DNA of 29,043 bases. Origin: a virus. The position numbers were made by a program, and so were the translations under genes. Positions 22,228-28,648 of the stretch are shown here, in pieces; position 1 is the first letter of the stretch; each line of letters begins with the position of its first letter. The stretch covers positions 1 to 29,043 of the IMG/VR virus record IMGVR_UViG_3300042465_002464; one strand, written 5' to 3'. A model generated the notes under the pieces. That model worked only from the letters and a program-made list of their open reading frames with translations, searched no databases and had not been told where the DNA came from.

Positions 22228-24195
22228 ATGACCGCCCTCTCCATCCAGCCCACGTTCCCCATCTTCACCGACATCGACGGCCAACCGCTCGAAGCCGGGT
22301 ATATCTGGATTGGCACGGCGAATCTGAACCCGATCACGAACCCGATCAACGTCTACTGGGACGCGGCCCTGACGCTGCCCGCAGTCCAGCCGATCCGCAC
22401 CATCGGAGGCTACCCGGTCAACGCTGGCACGCCGGCTCGGCTGTACGTGAACTCGGATTACTCGATCCAGGTGCAGAACCGCAACGGCAGCGTGGTGTAT
22501 TCGGCGCCTGCGGCGACGGAGCGGTTGTCGGGCGTGGGGGTTGAGATCGACTCCACTGAAGTCTCGTTCCTCCAAGCCGGCGCTGGCGCAGTCACGCGCA
22601 CAGTGCAGAGCAAATTGCGCGACACCGTGAGCGTGCTGGATTTTGGCGCTGATCCGACCGGGGTAGCAAACAGCGCCACAGCATTCACCAATGCAATCGC
22701 CACCGGGAAATTGGTGCTGGTCCCGAAGGGCACTTACCTGCGCGGCGTAGTCAGCACCACTTACGCCACCGATCAGTTCCTCGGCATTCTCCGAGTCGGA
22801 GAAAATACCACGATCAACTCAAGCGACCCCCAAGTAATTGTTGCTCGGGAGGTTGACTCCACCGTAGGTGGTAATGGTCACTGCTTTAGCGATTCATCGA
22901 ACATCAATCGTTCAGGTGGTATCAGCTACAACAGTTTCGACGCCCGCGTCACTTGGTCTGGTTCTCATAGTTACGGCCATTACGCGGCATTCCAGTCTGC
23001 TGCGGTATACAACTGCTCTGGTACAACCACCGACTGGTATCAGTATTATGCAGGCCTTGAGGTAAACAACGGCACCGTCACAAACAACTACGGGCTGTAT
23101 TTTTCTCCGCCAGTGCTGGCCGGCAGCGGCTATGTCGCGCAGAACTATGGCCTATATGTAAGCAACCTTCCAGAATTCACAGGCGCACCTTCATCGGGAA
23201 CCACCAACTACGCCCTATACAGCAATGGTGCAGCACGGGTGTGGGCCAATACAACTGCCACGTTCAAAAACGTATACGCTGCAAACGGTCAAGGCACCGC
23301 AGGCGCCCGCGTTCACATCAACGAAGAGCCCGACATTGCGGCCCGTTTTCGACTTCAGCAGCAAAGCTACAACTACTTTGATTTTGTTATCCCCGCCAGC
23401 CAGACCTACATGCAAATTTCGCAGGCAGGCGCAAGCGGAGCAAATGTGGCGACATTCTTGGCGGGTGCTGGCGGCGTCATGGGTCTTGGAGCAACGGTGC
23501 CCAACGCCAGCGATATTGGCGGCGGCGTTCTGCAACAAGACAAGAACACGGTCGCGTCTGGTACGGGCGCGGATTTGTATGTCAGCAGCAATTCGTACTA
23601 CAACGGCGGGTGGAAATACACCGCGACTGCGACTGCATCGCAGATTGTGTTGGTCGGCAACTCCATGCGGTTCAATGTTGCGGCCAGCGGATCGGCGGGC
23701 ACGGCAATCAACGGCACGGGCACATTCACTGAAGGCGGTCGTTGGGACAGCAATGCGTATCTGCTGGTCGGCTATACCAGCAGCAACGGCGCGTACAGCC
23801 TGCAGGTCAACAGCCAGATTTTCGCTACCAACGCCACCATCGCAACGTCGGACGGGCGCTACAAGGAGAACGTCACCGAGGTCACTGGTGCGTTGGCCGA
23901 TGTCTGCGCGCTGCGCCCGGTGGCCTTTGACTGGAAGGCGCACCAGGTTCACAACTTCCAGGCGGGCCGCTCGGTGGGCTTCATTGCGCAGGAAGTGCAG
24001 CAGGCCCTGGCGGCGCGTGACTTCGTGGGCACGGTCGTGAAGGGCAATGAGTGCGAACTGCCAGATGGCACCAAGGAGGAATTCCTCGGCCTGTCTGACG
24101 GCGCGCTGATCCCGCTGTTGGTTGCGTCAATCAAGGAACTGAAGGCACAGAACGACGCCCTGGCTGCGCGTGTTGCGGCGCTGGAAGCTGCATGA
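22228..24195 (+). CDS. Tailspike with P22-type head-binding domain and S74 autoprotease
   Basis: Receptor-binding spike, 655 residues. Residues 1-100 match the P22 gp9 head-binding domain plan (TFPIFTDIDGQPLEAGYIWI, INVYWDAALTLPAVQPIRTI, YVNSDYSIQVQNRNGSVVY). A pectate-lyase-superfamily entry follows (VSVLDFGADPTGVANSATAF, LVPKGTYL), then a beta-helix-like stem. The C-terminus is a Peptidase_S74 chaperone with the catalytic dyad in SDGRYKEN (S541, K546) and ALRPVAFDW...GFIAQEVQQAL. Cleavage before S541 would release about 115 residues after trimer folding. The stretch at about residues 449-510 resembles the 724-residue fibre. Catalytic residues of a glycan hydrolase cannot be picked by eye. 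AGGAG precedes the start. Confidence 0.92.
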   Translation: MTALSIQPTFPIFTDIDGQPLEAGYIWIGTANLNPITNPINVYWDAALTLPAVQPIRTIGGYPVNAGTPARLYVNSDYSIQVQNRNGSVVYSAPAATERLSGVGVEIDSTEVSFLQAGAGAVTRTVQSKLRDTVSVLDFGADPTGVANSATAFTNAIATGKLVLVPKGTYLRGVVSTTYATDQFLGILRVGENTTINSSDPQVIVAREVDSTVGGNGHCFSDSSNINRSGGISYNSFDARVTWSGSHSYGHYAAFQSAAVYNCSGTTTDWYQYYAGLEVNNGTVTNNYGLYFSPPVLAGSGYVAQNYGLYVSNLPEFTGAPSSGTTNYALYSNGAARVWANTTATFKNVYAANGQGTAGARVHINEEPDIAARFRLQQQSYNYFDFVIPASQTYMQISQAGASGANVATFLAGAGGVMGLGATVPNASDIGGGVLQQDKNTVASGTGADLYVSSNSYYNGGWKYTATATASQIVLVGNSMRFNVAASGSAGTAINGTGTFTEGGRWDSNAYLLVGYTSSNGAYSLQVNSQIFATNATIATSDGRYKENVTEVTGALADVCALRPVAFDWKAHQVHNFQAGRSVGFIAQEVQQALAARDFVGTVVKGNECELPDGTKEEFLGLSDGALIPLLVASIKELKAQNDALAARVAALEAA

Positions 24196-24455
24196 CCCCG
24201 CGCCCCGCGCCCCACATCATTCGCTGGTTCCTCCGAGCTACAGGGTTCGGAGGCATCACGCTGCCGCCGCTGGGCATCTACATCCTGGTCGAGCGCATCA
24301 ACGAAGCGCCGCTCATCAGGCATGAGCAGTGCCACTGGCAGCAGGCGCAGCGGATGGGGGTGCTGCGGTTCTACACTGCATACCTGTGGGGGCTGGTGCG
24401 GCACGGATACCGCAACCACCCGATGGAAATCGAAGCGCGTGAGGCTGAACGATGA
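24192..24455 (+). CDS. Small HExxH metallopeptidase-like protein (87 aa)
   Basis: 87 residues with HExxH in LIRHEQCHWQQAQRMG (about 42-57), an aromatic/hydrophobic stretch FYTAYLWGLVRHGYRNH, and then PMEIEAREAE, where a Glu may complete a zinc site. This is a recurrent tiny phage protein type found near lysis genes. Its start overlaps the tailspike stop and its end overlaps the next start, both as ATGA. The N-terminal hydrophobic segment (GFGGITLPPLGIYILVE) could associate with membrane. It shares the HExxH-W-Q and E-x-EA logic with the protein between scaffold and coat, though overall similarity is low. Substrate unknown. Confidence 0.72.
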   Translation: MTPRPAPHIIRWFLRATGFGGITLPPLGIYILVERINEAPLIRHEQCHWQQAQRMGVLRFYTAYLWGLVRHGYRNHPMEIEAREAER

Positions 24456-24802
24456 CGGACTACAGCGGGCCTGAGCGCCGCCAGGCGGCCCTGACTGAGG
24501 ACAAGGTGGCACTGATGATCCAGGAAGCCGTCGGCAAGGCCCTAGCGGCCCATGAGCAGCATCTCACGCTGCACATGGATCGGCAGTTCGCATCGCTCAA
24601 GCAGACGTTCGCTGACGCCTTTCCAGGCGGCGACCCGCACGGCCACCGGCTGGCGCATGAGAAGCAGATCCGCACCGCCACCTGGTGGGACAAGGCGAAG
24701 TCCGACGCCTTCAGCAAGCTGACCGCTGCGGGCGTGTGGGCCATCATCGTCTTCTTCGCCGTGGCGGCGTGGGAGCACATCAAGCAGGAGGCGCGCAAAT
24801 GA
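24452..24802 (+). CDS. Tail-anchored membrane protein of the lysis cassette (116 aa)
   Basis: The first 88 residues are charged and helical (DYSGPERRQAALTEDKVALM; EQHLTLHMDRQFASLKQTF), and a single transmembrane segment lies near the C-terminus (about 90-108; LTAAGVWAIIVFFAVAAW), followed by a basic tail. The layout suggests an inner-membrane protein with a cytoplasmic N-terminus. It lies directly before the holin with a 4-base overlap, so an antiholin, accessory holin or pinholin-like role is plausible. It lacks the N-terminal anchor and periplasmic coiled coil expected of an i-spanin. Not a recognised named family. Confidence 0.68.
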   Translation: MTDYSGPERRQAALTEDKVALMIQEAVGKALAAHEQHLTLHMDRQFASLKQTFADAFPGGDPHGHRLAHEKQIRTATWWDKAKSDAFSKLTAAGVWAIIVFFAVAAWEHIKQEARK

Positions 24803-25200
24803 ACCCTCTCATCCTCGGCCCTATCCTTGAGGTCGGCAAGACCCTGCTGGACCGCTTCATCCCCGACCCGGAGAAGAAGCGCGAGGCCGAGATGGAGTTG
24901 GTGCGGATGGCCGCCGAGGGCGAACTGAAGCAGACCATCGCGCAGCTTGAGATCAACGCCCGCGAGGCGTCTCACGCATCGGTGTTCGTCGCCGGCTGGC
25001 GGCCTGCGTTCGGATGGTGCGGTGCAGCAGGGTTTATCTACGCCACGATCCTGCAGCCGCTGCTGTCCTGGCTGGCCGCTATCAAGGGCTGGCCGGCACC
25101 GCCAACGCTGAACCTCGACCTGCTGTGGGTGGTCATCACCGGCATGCTGGGCATCGGCGGCCTGCGCACGATGGAGAAGTTTAAGGGAGTGACCAAATGA
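24799..25200 (+). CDS. Holin, three-transmembrane family
   Basis: 133 residues. An amphipathic, charged N-terminal half (DRFIPDPEKKREAEMELVRM) leads into the hallmark of this family, INAREASHASVFVAGWRPAF, followed by hydrophobic segments at about 70-92 (GWCGAAGFIYATILQPLLSW) and 106-122 (LDLLWVVITGMLGIGG), ending with a short basic tail. It would oligomerise in the inner membrane at the end of infection and free the endolysin to reach peptidoglycan. The ATG at 24799 overlaps the previous stop (ATGA); a longer in-frame reading upstream would overlap the previous gene by 118 bases and is rejected. The endolysin start overlaps its stop. Confidence 0.87.
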   Translation: MNPLILGPILEVGKTLLDRFIPDPEKKREAEMELVRMAAEGELKQTIAQLEINAREASHASVFVAGWRPAFGWCGAAGFIYATILQPLLSWLAAIKGWPAPPTLNLDLLWVVITGMLGIGGLRTMEKFKGVTK

Positions 25201-25559
25201 ACTGGTCCGACTACCCCAACTTCACCGAAGCCGAGTTCCGCTGCCGCCACTGCGGCAAGCAGGAGATGAAGCCCGAGTTCATGGGCCGGCTCCAGGCGCT
25301 GCGCGACGTCTACCGCAAACCGATGCCGATCACATCGGGCTACCGCTGCCCAGATCACCCCATTGAGAAGGCCAAGGCCGAGCCGGGCATGCACTCCACC
25401 GGCCTGGCCTGCGACGTCGGCCTGCAGGGCGCTGATGCCCATGAGCTGCTGCGCCTGGCCATGCACCTCGGCTTCACCGGCATCGGGGTGCAGCAGAAGG
25501 GTTCCGGCAGGTTCATCCACCTCGATCTGCGGCAGACCCCGACGGTCTGGAGCTACTGA
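25197..25559 (+). CDS. Endolysin, M15-family D-Ala-D-Ala/L-Ala-D-Glu peptidase
   Basis: A zinc peptidase that cuts peptidoglycan peptide stems, 120 residues. The conserved M15 pattern is complete: ITSGYRCPDHP (45-55), PGMHSTGLACDVGL with zinc ligands H66 and D73, and GRFIHLDLR with ligand H108. An N-terminal CRHCG (16-20) adds a Cys pair often seen in this subfamily. There is no signal peptide, consistent with release through the holin upstream. This is the last plus-strand gene; a minus-strand reading frame overlaps its 3' end by 47 bases. Confidence 0.93.
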   Translation: MNWSDYPNFTEAEFRCRHCGKQEMKPEFMGRLQALRDVYRKPMPITSGYRCPDHPIEKAKAEPGMHSTGLACDVGLQGADAHELLRLAMHLGFTGIGVQQKGSGRFIHLDLRQTPTVWSY

Positions 25560-25713
25560 TCCGCGACGGGCAGCGCTCGCCCTCGATGACCCACGGGCCG
25601 ATCCAGACCTGACGCTCATGCGGAGGTGACAACCAGCGCAGGCAGGACCGGCACTCGTCGCGGTAGGTGCCGGCGCAGCGGGCTGTGTCGGCCGGGAGGA
25701 CTGGGATGCTCAT
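25513..25713 (-). CDS. Possible small Cys-containing protein (66 aa)
   Basis: 66 residues. RCAGTYRDECRSCLRWL near the N-terminus resembles HCRDECRTCCD of the gene just upstream, and the DNA GGCACTCGTCGCGG is identical in both (25650-25663 and 25880-25893), so it looks like a partial paralogue. WIGPWVIEGERCPSRI follows. Its ATG overlaps the upstream stop (ATGA), supporting coupled translation, but the C-terminus overlaps the endolysin antisense and is low-information. It may be a real short gene whose end has drifted, or a remnant. Confidence 0.42.
   Translation of the reverse strand: MSIPVLPADTARCAGTYRDECRSCLRWLSPPHERQVWIGPWVIEGERCPSRISSSRPSGSAADRGG
25564..25585. terminator. Weak hairpin between convergent gene sets
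   Basis: CGA-C-GGGC (25564-25571) pairs with GCCC-TCG (25579-25585) with one bulged C and a loop AGCGCTC. It lies just after the endolysin stop where plus- and minus-strand transcription meet. There is no T-run on either side, so it would need Rho or would only slow polymerase. Called from position and pairing only. Confidence 0.25.
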
Positions 25714-25943
25714 AGGTAGGACAGCAAGCTGATGGTGACGACGCCAACGGCAGCGACGCCGATGGCCAGCAGGATGACCTTGGTTGCGGCCTCCAGCATG
25801 TCGTCACGCAGCGGGTCGGGGTCGTCGCGCAGCAGCGGGCACTCGCGGCCCTGGTTGCACTTGCCATCGCAGCAGGTGCGGCACTCGTCGCGGCAGTGCG
25901 TGCCGGCCTGGCCAGGTTCGCAGTGGGGGTAGGTGCAGGTCAT
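25710..25943 (-). CDS. Cys-rich, C-terminally membrane-anchored small protein (77 aa)
   Basis: The N-terminal part has eight Cys within 35 residues (C3, C8, C17, C21, C24, C25, C29, C35) in CTYPHCEPGQAGTHCRDECR and TCCDGKCNQGRECP, likely a small zinc-binding or disulphide-rich knuckle. A linker (LLRDDPDPLRDDMLEAA) leads to a C-terminal transmembrane helix (about 54-76, TKVILLAIGVAAVGVVTISL). The start is fixed by AAGGAG 8 bases before the ATG. It overlaps both neighbours by 4 bases. The topology suggests an inner-membrane accessory protein, perhaps modifying the host envelope or excluding superinfection; this is inference. Confidence 0.72.
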   Translation of the reverse strand: MTCTYPHCEPGQAGTHCRDECRTCCDGKCNQGRECPLLRDDPDPLRDDMLEAATKVILLAIGVAAVGVVTISLLSYL

Positions 25944-26176
25944 CTTCCGATCTCCTTGAGAAGTCGAGGTCCGGCGGTGTATACCCAGCGCCACCGCTGA
26001 CGCGCTTTCTTGTCTGGCGTGCGAGTCCGCACAAGCCATCCCTTGTGGCAGGCGTACTGCAGGCTGCGACGGGTGCTGTCGGAGCACATGCCCCACTTGG
26101 TTTCGATGTCGTCTGAGTTCAGTGCTTCGTCGGGGTTGGCGGCGAAGAACACGCAGACGGTGGTGACAATGGTCAT
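25940..26176 (-). CDS. Small winged-helix-like protein (78 aa)
   Basis: The start at 26176 is chosen by its 4-base overlap with the upstream gene. The predicted protein runs MTIVTTVCVFFAANPDEALN, SDDIETKWGMCSDSTRRSLQ, YACHKGWLVRTRTPDKKARQ and RWRWVYTAGP. That is a helix-turn-helix pattern with a recognition-helix-like STRRSLQYACHKGWL and a basic wing ending in YTAGP, as in small winged-helix domains. It may bind DNA or act as a small regulator or replication accessory. It lies within the minus-strand early cluster. No specific family assigned. Confidence 0.68.
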   Translation of the reverse strand: MTIVTTVCVFFAANPDEALNSDDIETKWGMCSDSTRRSLQYACHKGWLVRTRTPDKKARQRWRWVYTAGPRLLKEIGR

Positions 26177-26547
26177 GATTGCGCCCGCAGCGCGGCCTCC
26201 ATCCCGGCCTGATAGCCCGCCTCGTAGGGCTCCCAGCCCTCGCACTCGCAGACATATCGGTCCTCGTTGTGGCTGGCGTTTCGCATGAACGAGTGCGGAG
26301 CCTTGGGGTGGGGGTTGCACTGCGACTCCTGCACCGGCTCTGCCAGCGCGGCCTCAATCTCTTGGTTCACATCTGTGAATCGTTGCAGGGCTTCCTCTGC
26401 AAGCGCAGCGCGGAGGGCGGTGATGGCTTCATGGCCCATAGCCCTTGCGTCACTGTCTTTCAGTGTGCTGGGTGCCCGCGTGAAGTGGCGCGTGACATAG
26501 GTCAACGCCTCCAGCGCCTGCTTGGCGGCGGTTCTCAGGGCGGTCAT
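26173..26547 (-). CDS. Hypothetical early protein (124 aa)
   Basis: The N-terminal half is helical (RTAAKQALEALTYVTRHFTR; AITALRAALAEEALQRFTDV). The C-terminal part contains C-NPHPKAPHSFMRNASHNEDR, YVCECEGWEPYEAGYQAGME, with three Cys that could bind a metal together with His residues. The style is typical of phage accessory genes near replication loci. It overlaps both neighbours by 4 bases. No family recognised. Confidence 0.6.
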   Translation of the reverse strand: MTALRTAAKQALEALTYVTRHFTRAPSTLKDSDARAMGHEAITALRAALAEEALQRFTDVNQEIEAALAEPVQESQCNPHPKAPHSFMRNASHNEDRYVCECEGWEPYEAGYQAGMEAALRAQS

Positions 26548-26732
26548 GCCTCACCCCTCAGTGCAGCCGTCAGCCGCTCAATTCGAGCCTGGTGATACGA
26601 GCACATGGCATCGGCATATTCGCGGGCGCTCAGGGCCTCCAGCAGGCTGCGGTGGGCCTGGTCGAGTTCGCGCTGCATGCGCTCTGCGTGAGACAGTGCG
26701 CCGAAGCAGCGGCGTAGGTATTCGCGGATCAT
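26544..26732 (-). CDS. Small helical early protein (62 aa)
   Basis: 62 residues, strongly charged and helical: MIREYLRRCFGALSHAERMQ, RELDQAHRSLLEALSAREYA, then YHQARIERLTAALRGEA. The heptad-like pattern predicts a coiled coil. AAGGAG sits about 8 bases before the ATG, inside the end of the helicase gene, and the ATG starts one base after the helicase stop. The downstream gene overlaps by 4 bases. Phages often encode tiny coiled-coil proteins of unknown role at such positions. Confidence 0.6.
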   Translation of the reverse strand: MIREYLRRCFGALSHAERMQRELDQAHRSLLEALSAREYADAMCSYHQARIERLTAALRGEA

Positions 26733-26733
26733 G

Positions 26734-28146
26734 TCAGACTCCTTTTCGTTGCCGGTATTGCTTTACGGCGGTGCGCAACGCCGCCTGTGTGGTGGCCTTC
26801 TCATCGAGTGCGATGGCCTGCGCCTGATCCAATGTGTCCTGGCACATGATGCGGTGGCAGATCACCGGGGCGCCCTGCCCCTGTCTGCGCACCCGTGCGT
26901 TGAACTGGTCGTAGAGGTCAAGGCTCCAGTTGAGACCGAACCACACCAGTGTGCGGCCGGCCCGCTGCAGCCCGTCAATGCCGTGGCCCATGCTCGCCGG
27001 GTGGCCGATCATCAGCGCACAGTCGCCGCTCTTCCATCGGTCCATCGCGGCCACCAGCGACCCCTCGCTCTTGCACTCGGTGAGGTTGATAGGGCGCAGG
27101 TCTTTGAAGCGGGTCATGATGCGTTCAGCATCGCTGCGGTAAGCGTAGGCGCACAAGACGGGAGAACCCTGAGCCTCGTCAAGGATCTCCTCCAGCGCAT
27201 CGAGCTTGAGGTCGTGGATGGGCTCCCACAGTGGCATGCCAGCCACGGGGTACACGGCACCGTTGGAGAACTGCAACGCCTTGTTGGTCAGTGAACCCTG
27301 GTTGAACACCTCGACCGTGGTGCCGTTGTCGAGCTGGGTGAAGAAGTCCTTCTCCAACTGCTCGTACTTGGCCCGCACCTCGCCCTCCATCTCCACCTCG
27401 ATGTTGTTCACGATGAGGTCGGGCAGCGGGTTGTAGTCCTCGGCGCTCATCTCCAGCGTGATGTCGCCGATGAGGTTCTTGATCGTCTCCTCGGTGTCGT
27501 GGTACGGCACCTCCTTGAAGGGGCCGGCCTTCTTGTAGAACCGGGTGCGGAACGCCGTCTTGCTGCTGCCTAGGCGCTGCCCCTTGTCCACCACCAGGAA
27601 CTGCCCGTGGAGATCCTTGTAGCCGTTGCTGGCCGGGGTGCCGGTGAGGCCCGTTGTCCAGACGAAGTGATCGAGCACCCGGCGCACGGCGCGCACGCGG
27701 TCGGTGGCGCTGTTCTTCATCTTGCTGATCTCGTCCCACACCACGCCGTTGAACGGCAGCGGCTTGCCCTTGCTGACGAAGTAGGTGTGCAGCGTCTCCG
27801 AGAGCCACTTGAGGTTCTCGTAGTTCACCAGGTAGACGTCGGCCGGGCGCAGCAGGGCGCGGCTGCGCTGGTCCCGCGTGCCGGTGACCATGCTGAATTT
27901 GAGGTGCTTGGTGTGCTCCCACTTTGCGGCCTCCTGGCGCCACACCAGACGGATCACGCGGATGGGGGCGACGATGACCACGGCGCGCAGGAACTGGGTG
28001 CGGATCAGGTGCGCAATGCTGGTGAGCGTGGTTATGGTTTTTCCAAGACCCATGTCTTTCCAAAGCATCGAGTTTGGGCGAGTGCATTGGAAATTGATTG
28101 CCTTCTTTTGGTAATCATGCAGCATCTCTGGAGTAAGCAATGCCAT
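26734..28146 (-). CDS. SNF2-type superfamily 2 helicase
   Basis: ATP-driven DNA translocase, 470 residues from the ATG at 28146. Motifs: Q-like region with LHDYQKKAINF (9-19), Walker A DMGLGKT (31-37), motif Ia VVIVAP (56-61), Walker B DEIS (138-141) replacing the usual DEAH, motif III TGTPA (168-172), motif V GHPASMGHGIDGLQ (381-394) and motif VI QFNARVRRQGQ (414-424). Phage relatives act in replication or recombination and often neighbour VRR-NUC nucleases, as here. The first 40 or so codons are AT-richer than the rest and duplicate a stranded fragment at 28645-28725; see the pseudogene entry. The ATG overlaps the HNH stop by one base (TGATG). Confidence 0.9.
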   Translation of the reverse strand: MALLTPEMLHDYQKKAINFQCTRPNSMLWKDMGLGKTITTLTSIAHLIRTQFLRAVVIVAPIRVIRLVWRQEAAKWEHTKHLKFSMVTGTRDQRSRALLRPADVYLVNYENLKWLSETLHTYFVSKGKPLPFNGVVWDEISKMKNSATDRVRAVRRVLDHFVWTTGLTGTPASNGYKDLHGQFLVVDKGQRLGSSKTAFRTRFYKKAGPFKEVPYHDTEETIKNLIGDITLEMSAEDYNPLPDLIVNNIEVEMEGEVRAKYEQLEKDFFTQLDNGTTVEVFNQGSLTNKALQFSNGAVYPVAGMPLWEPIHDLKLDALEEILDEAQGSPVLCAYAYRSDAERIMTRFKDLRPINLTECKSEGSLVAAMDRWKSGDCALMIGHPASMGHGIDGLQRAGRTLVWFGLNWSLDLYDQFNARVRRQGQGAPVICHRIMCQDTLDQAQAIALDEKATTQAALRTAVKQYRQRKGV

Positions 28147-28610
28147 CACTTCACCTCATTCAGGTAGGCAAATTCACCAAAGTGGTCTTTGGCCCAGTCG
28201 TTGTAAGCACTTGCTGCTTCCTCGATAGTAGCAAAGCGTTGTCTTTTGTTTCTCAACTGCGCTCTCCATTTACCAGTCTGTTTGCAGAATGTCACACCCT
28301 TATACCTATGCACTCTTGGCCCAGAGTTGCCAAGATTTTGCGAATGGTTGCAAGGGCGCAGATTCTCAATTCTGTTGTCGTCCCTGATTCGGTTAACGTG
28401 GTCCAACTCTTTAGCGAAATACCCGTGGTGGTACATCCATACAAGGTGATGAACTCGGTATATCTCTCCGTCCACCACAGCCACCATGTACCCCTTGGGC
28501 TTCTTTGTGCCGATGACCGTTCCAGCGTGGCTACCTTTGATCGGCACACGCCGAAGAAGATGACCCGCGTCGTAAATGAACAATTCGTGAAGCCGCTGTT
28601 GTGTGATCAT
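28146..28610 (-). CDS. HNH homing endonuclease with AP2 domain, inserted in the helicase gene
   Basis: 154 residues. HNH core: YRVHHLVWMYHHGYF (H54 region) and ELDHVNRIRDDNRIENLRPC (D70, H71, N79, N83). The AP2 domain follows (about 102-151; RYKGVTFCKQTGKWRAQLRN, RFATIEEAASAYNDWA). It shares the MITQ-RL-EL start and domain order with the HNH gene at 16635-17114. The gene is AT-rich against GC-rich flanks. It lies between the stranded original 5' end of the helicase gene and the intact helicase. No strong ribosome site precedes the ATG; a 9-bp hairpin lies 4 bases upstream. It would cut helicase alleles lacking it and spread by repair (established for the class; inferred here). Confidence 0.93.
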   Translation of the reverse strand: MITQQRLHELFIYDAGHLLRRVPIKGSHAGTVIGTKKPKGYMVAVVDGEIYRVHHLVWMYHHGYFAKELDHVNRIRDDNRIENLRPCNHSQNLGNSGPRVHRYKGVTFCKQTGKWRAQLRNKRQRFATIEEAASAYNDWAKDHFGEFAYLNEVK

Positions 28611-28613
28611 GGT

Positions 28614-28639
28614 TTTGGATAGAGTGGACCCTATCCAAA
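28614..28639 (-). promoter_or_regulatory. Inverted repeat just upstream of the HNH gene
   Basis: TTTGGATAG (28614-28622) and CTATCCAAA (28631-28639) form a perfect 9-bp stem with an 8-base loop, ending 3 bases before the HNH start codon. In RNA it would hold the start region of the HNH message near a stable hairpin, which could reduce translation or protect the 5' end. Hairpins limiting expression are known for phage homing endonucleases. A DNA operator is an alternative. Confidence 0.5.
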
Positions 28640-28648
28640 GTGTATCAC
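28639..28648 (-). promoter_or_regulatory. Putative extended -10 promoter for the HNH gene
   Basis: On the minus strand GTGATACACT has a TACACT -10-like hexamer with TG two bases before it; it matches the GTG-N-TACAYT motif at 356 and 8525. It lies immediately after the junction where homology to the helicase ends, so it would belong to the incoming element. No -35 is visible. Confidence 0.35.

Noticed and set aside
24685-24798. Longer N-terminus for the holin
   Set aside because: The extension would overlap the preceding gene by 118 bases and encodes Gly/Arg-rich shadow sequence; the ATGA start at 24799 matches the coupling used throughout the cassette.
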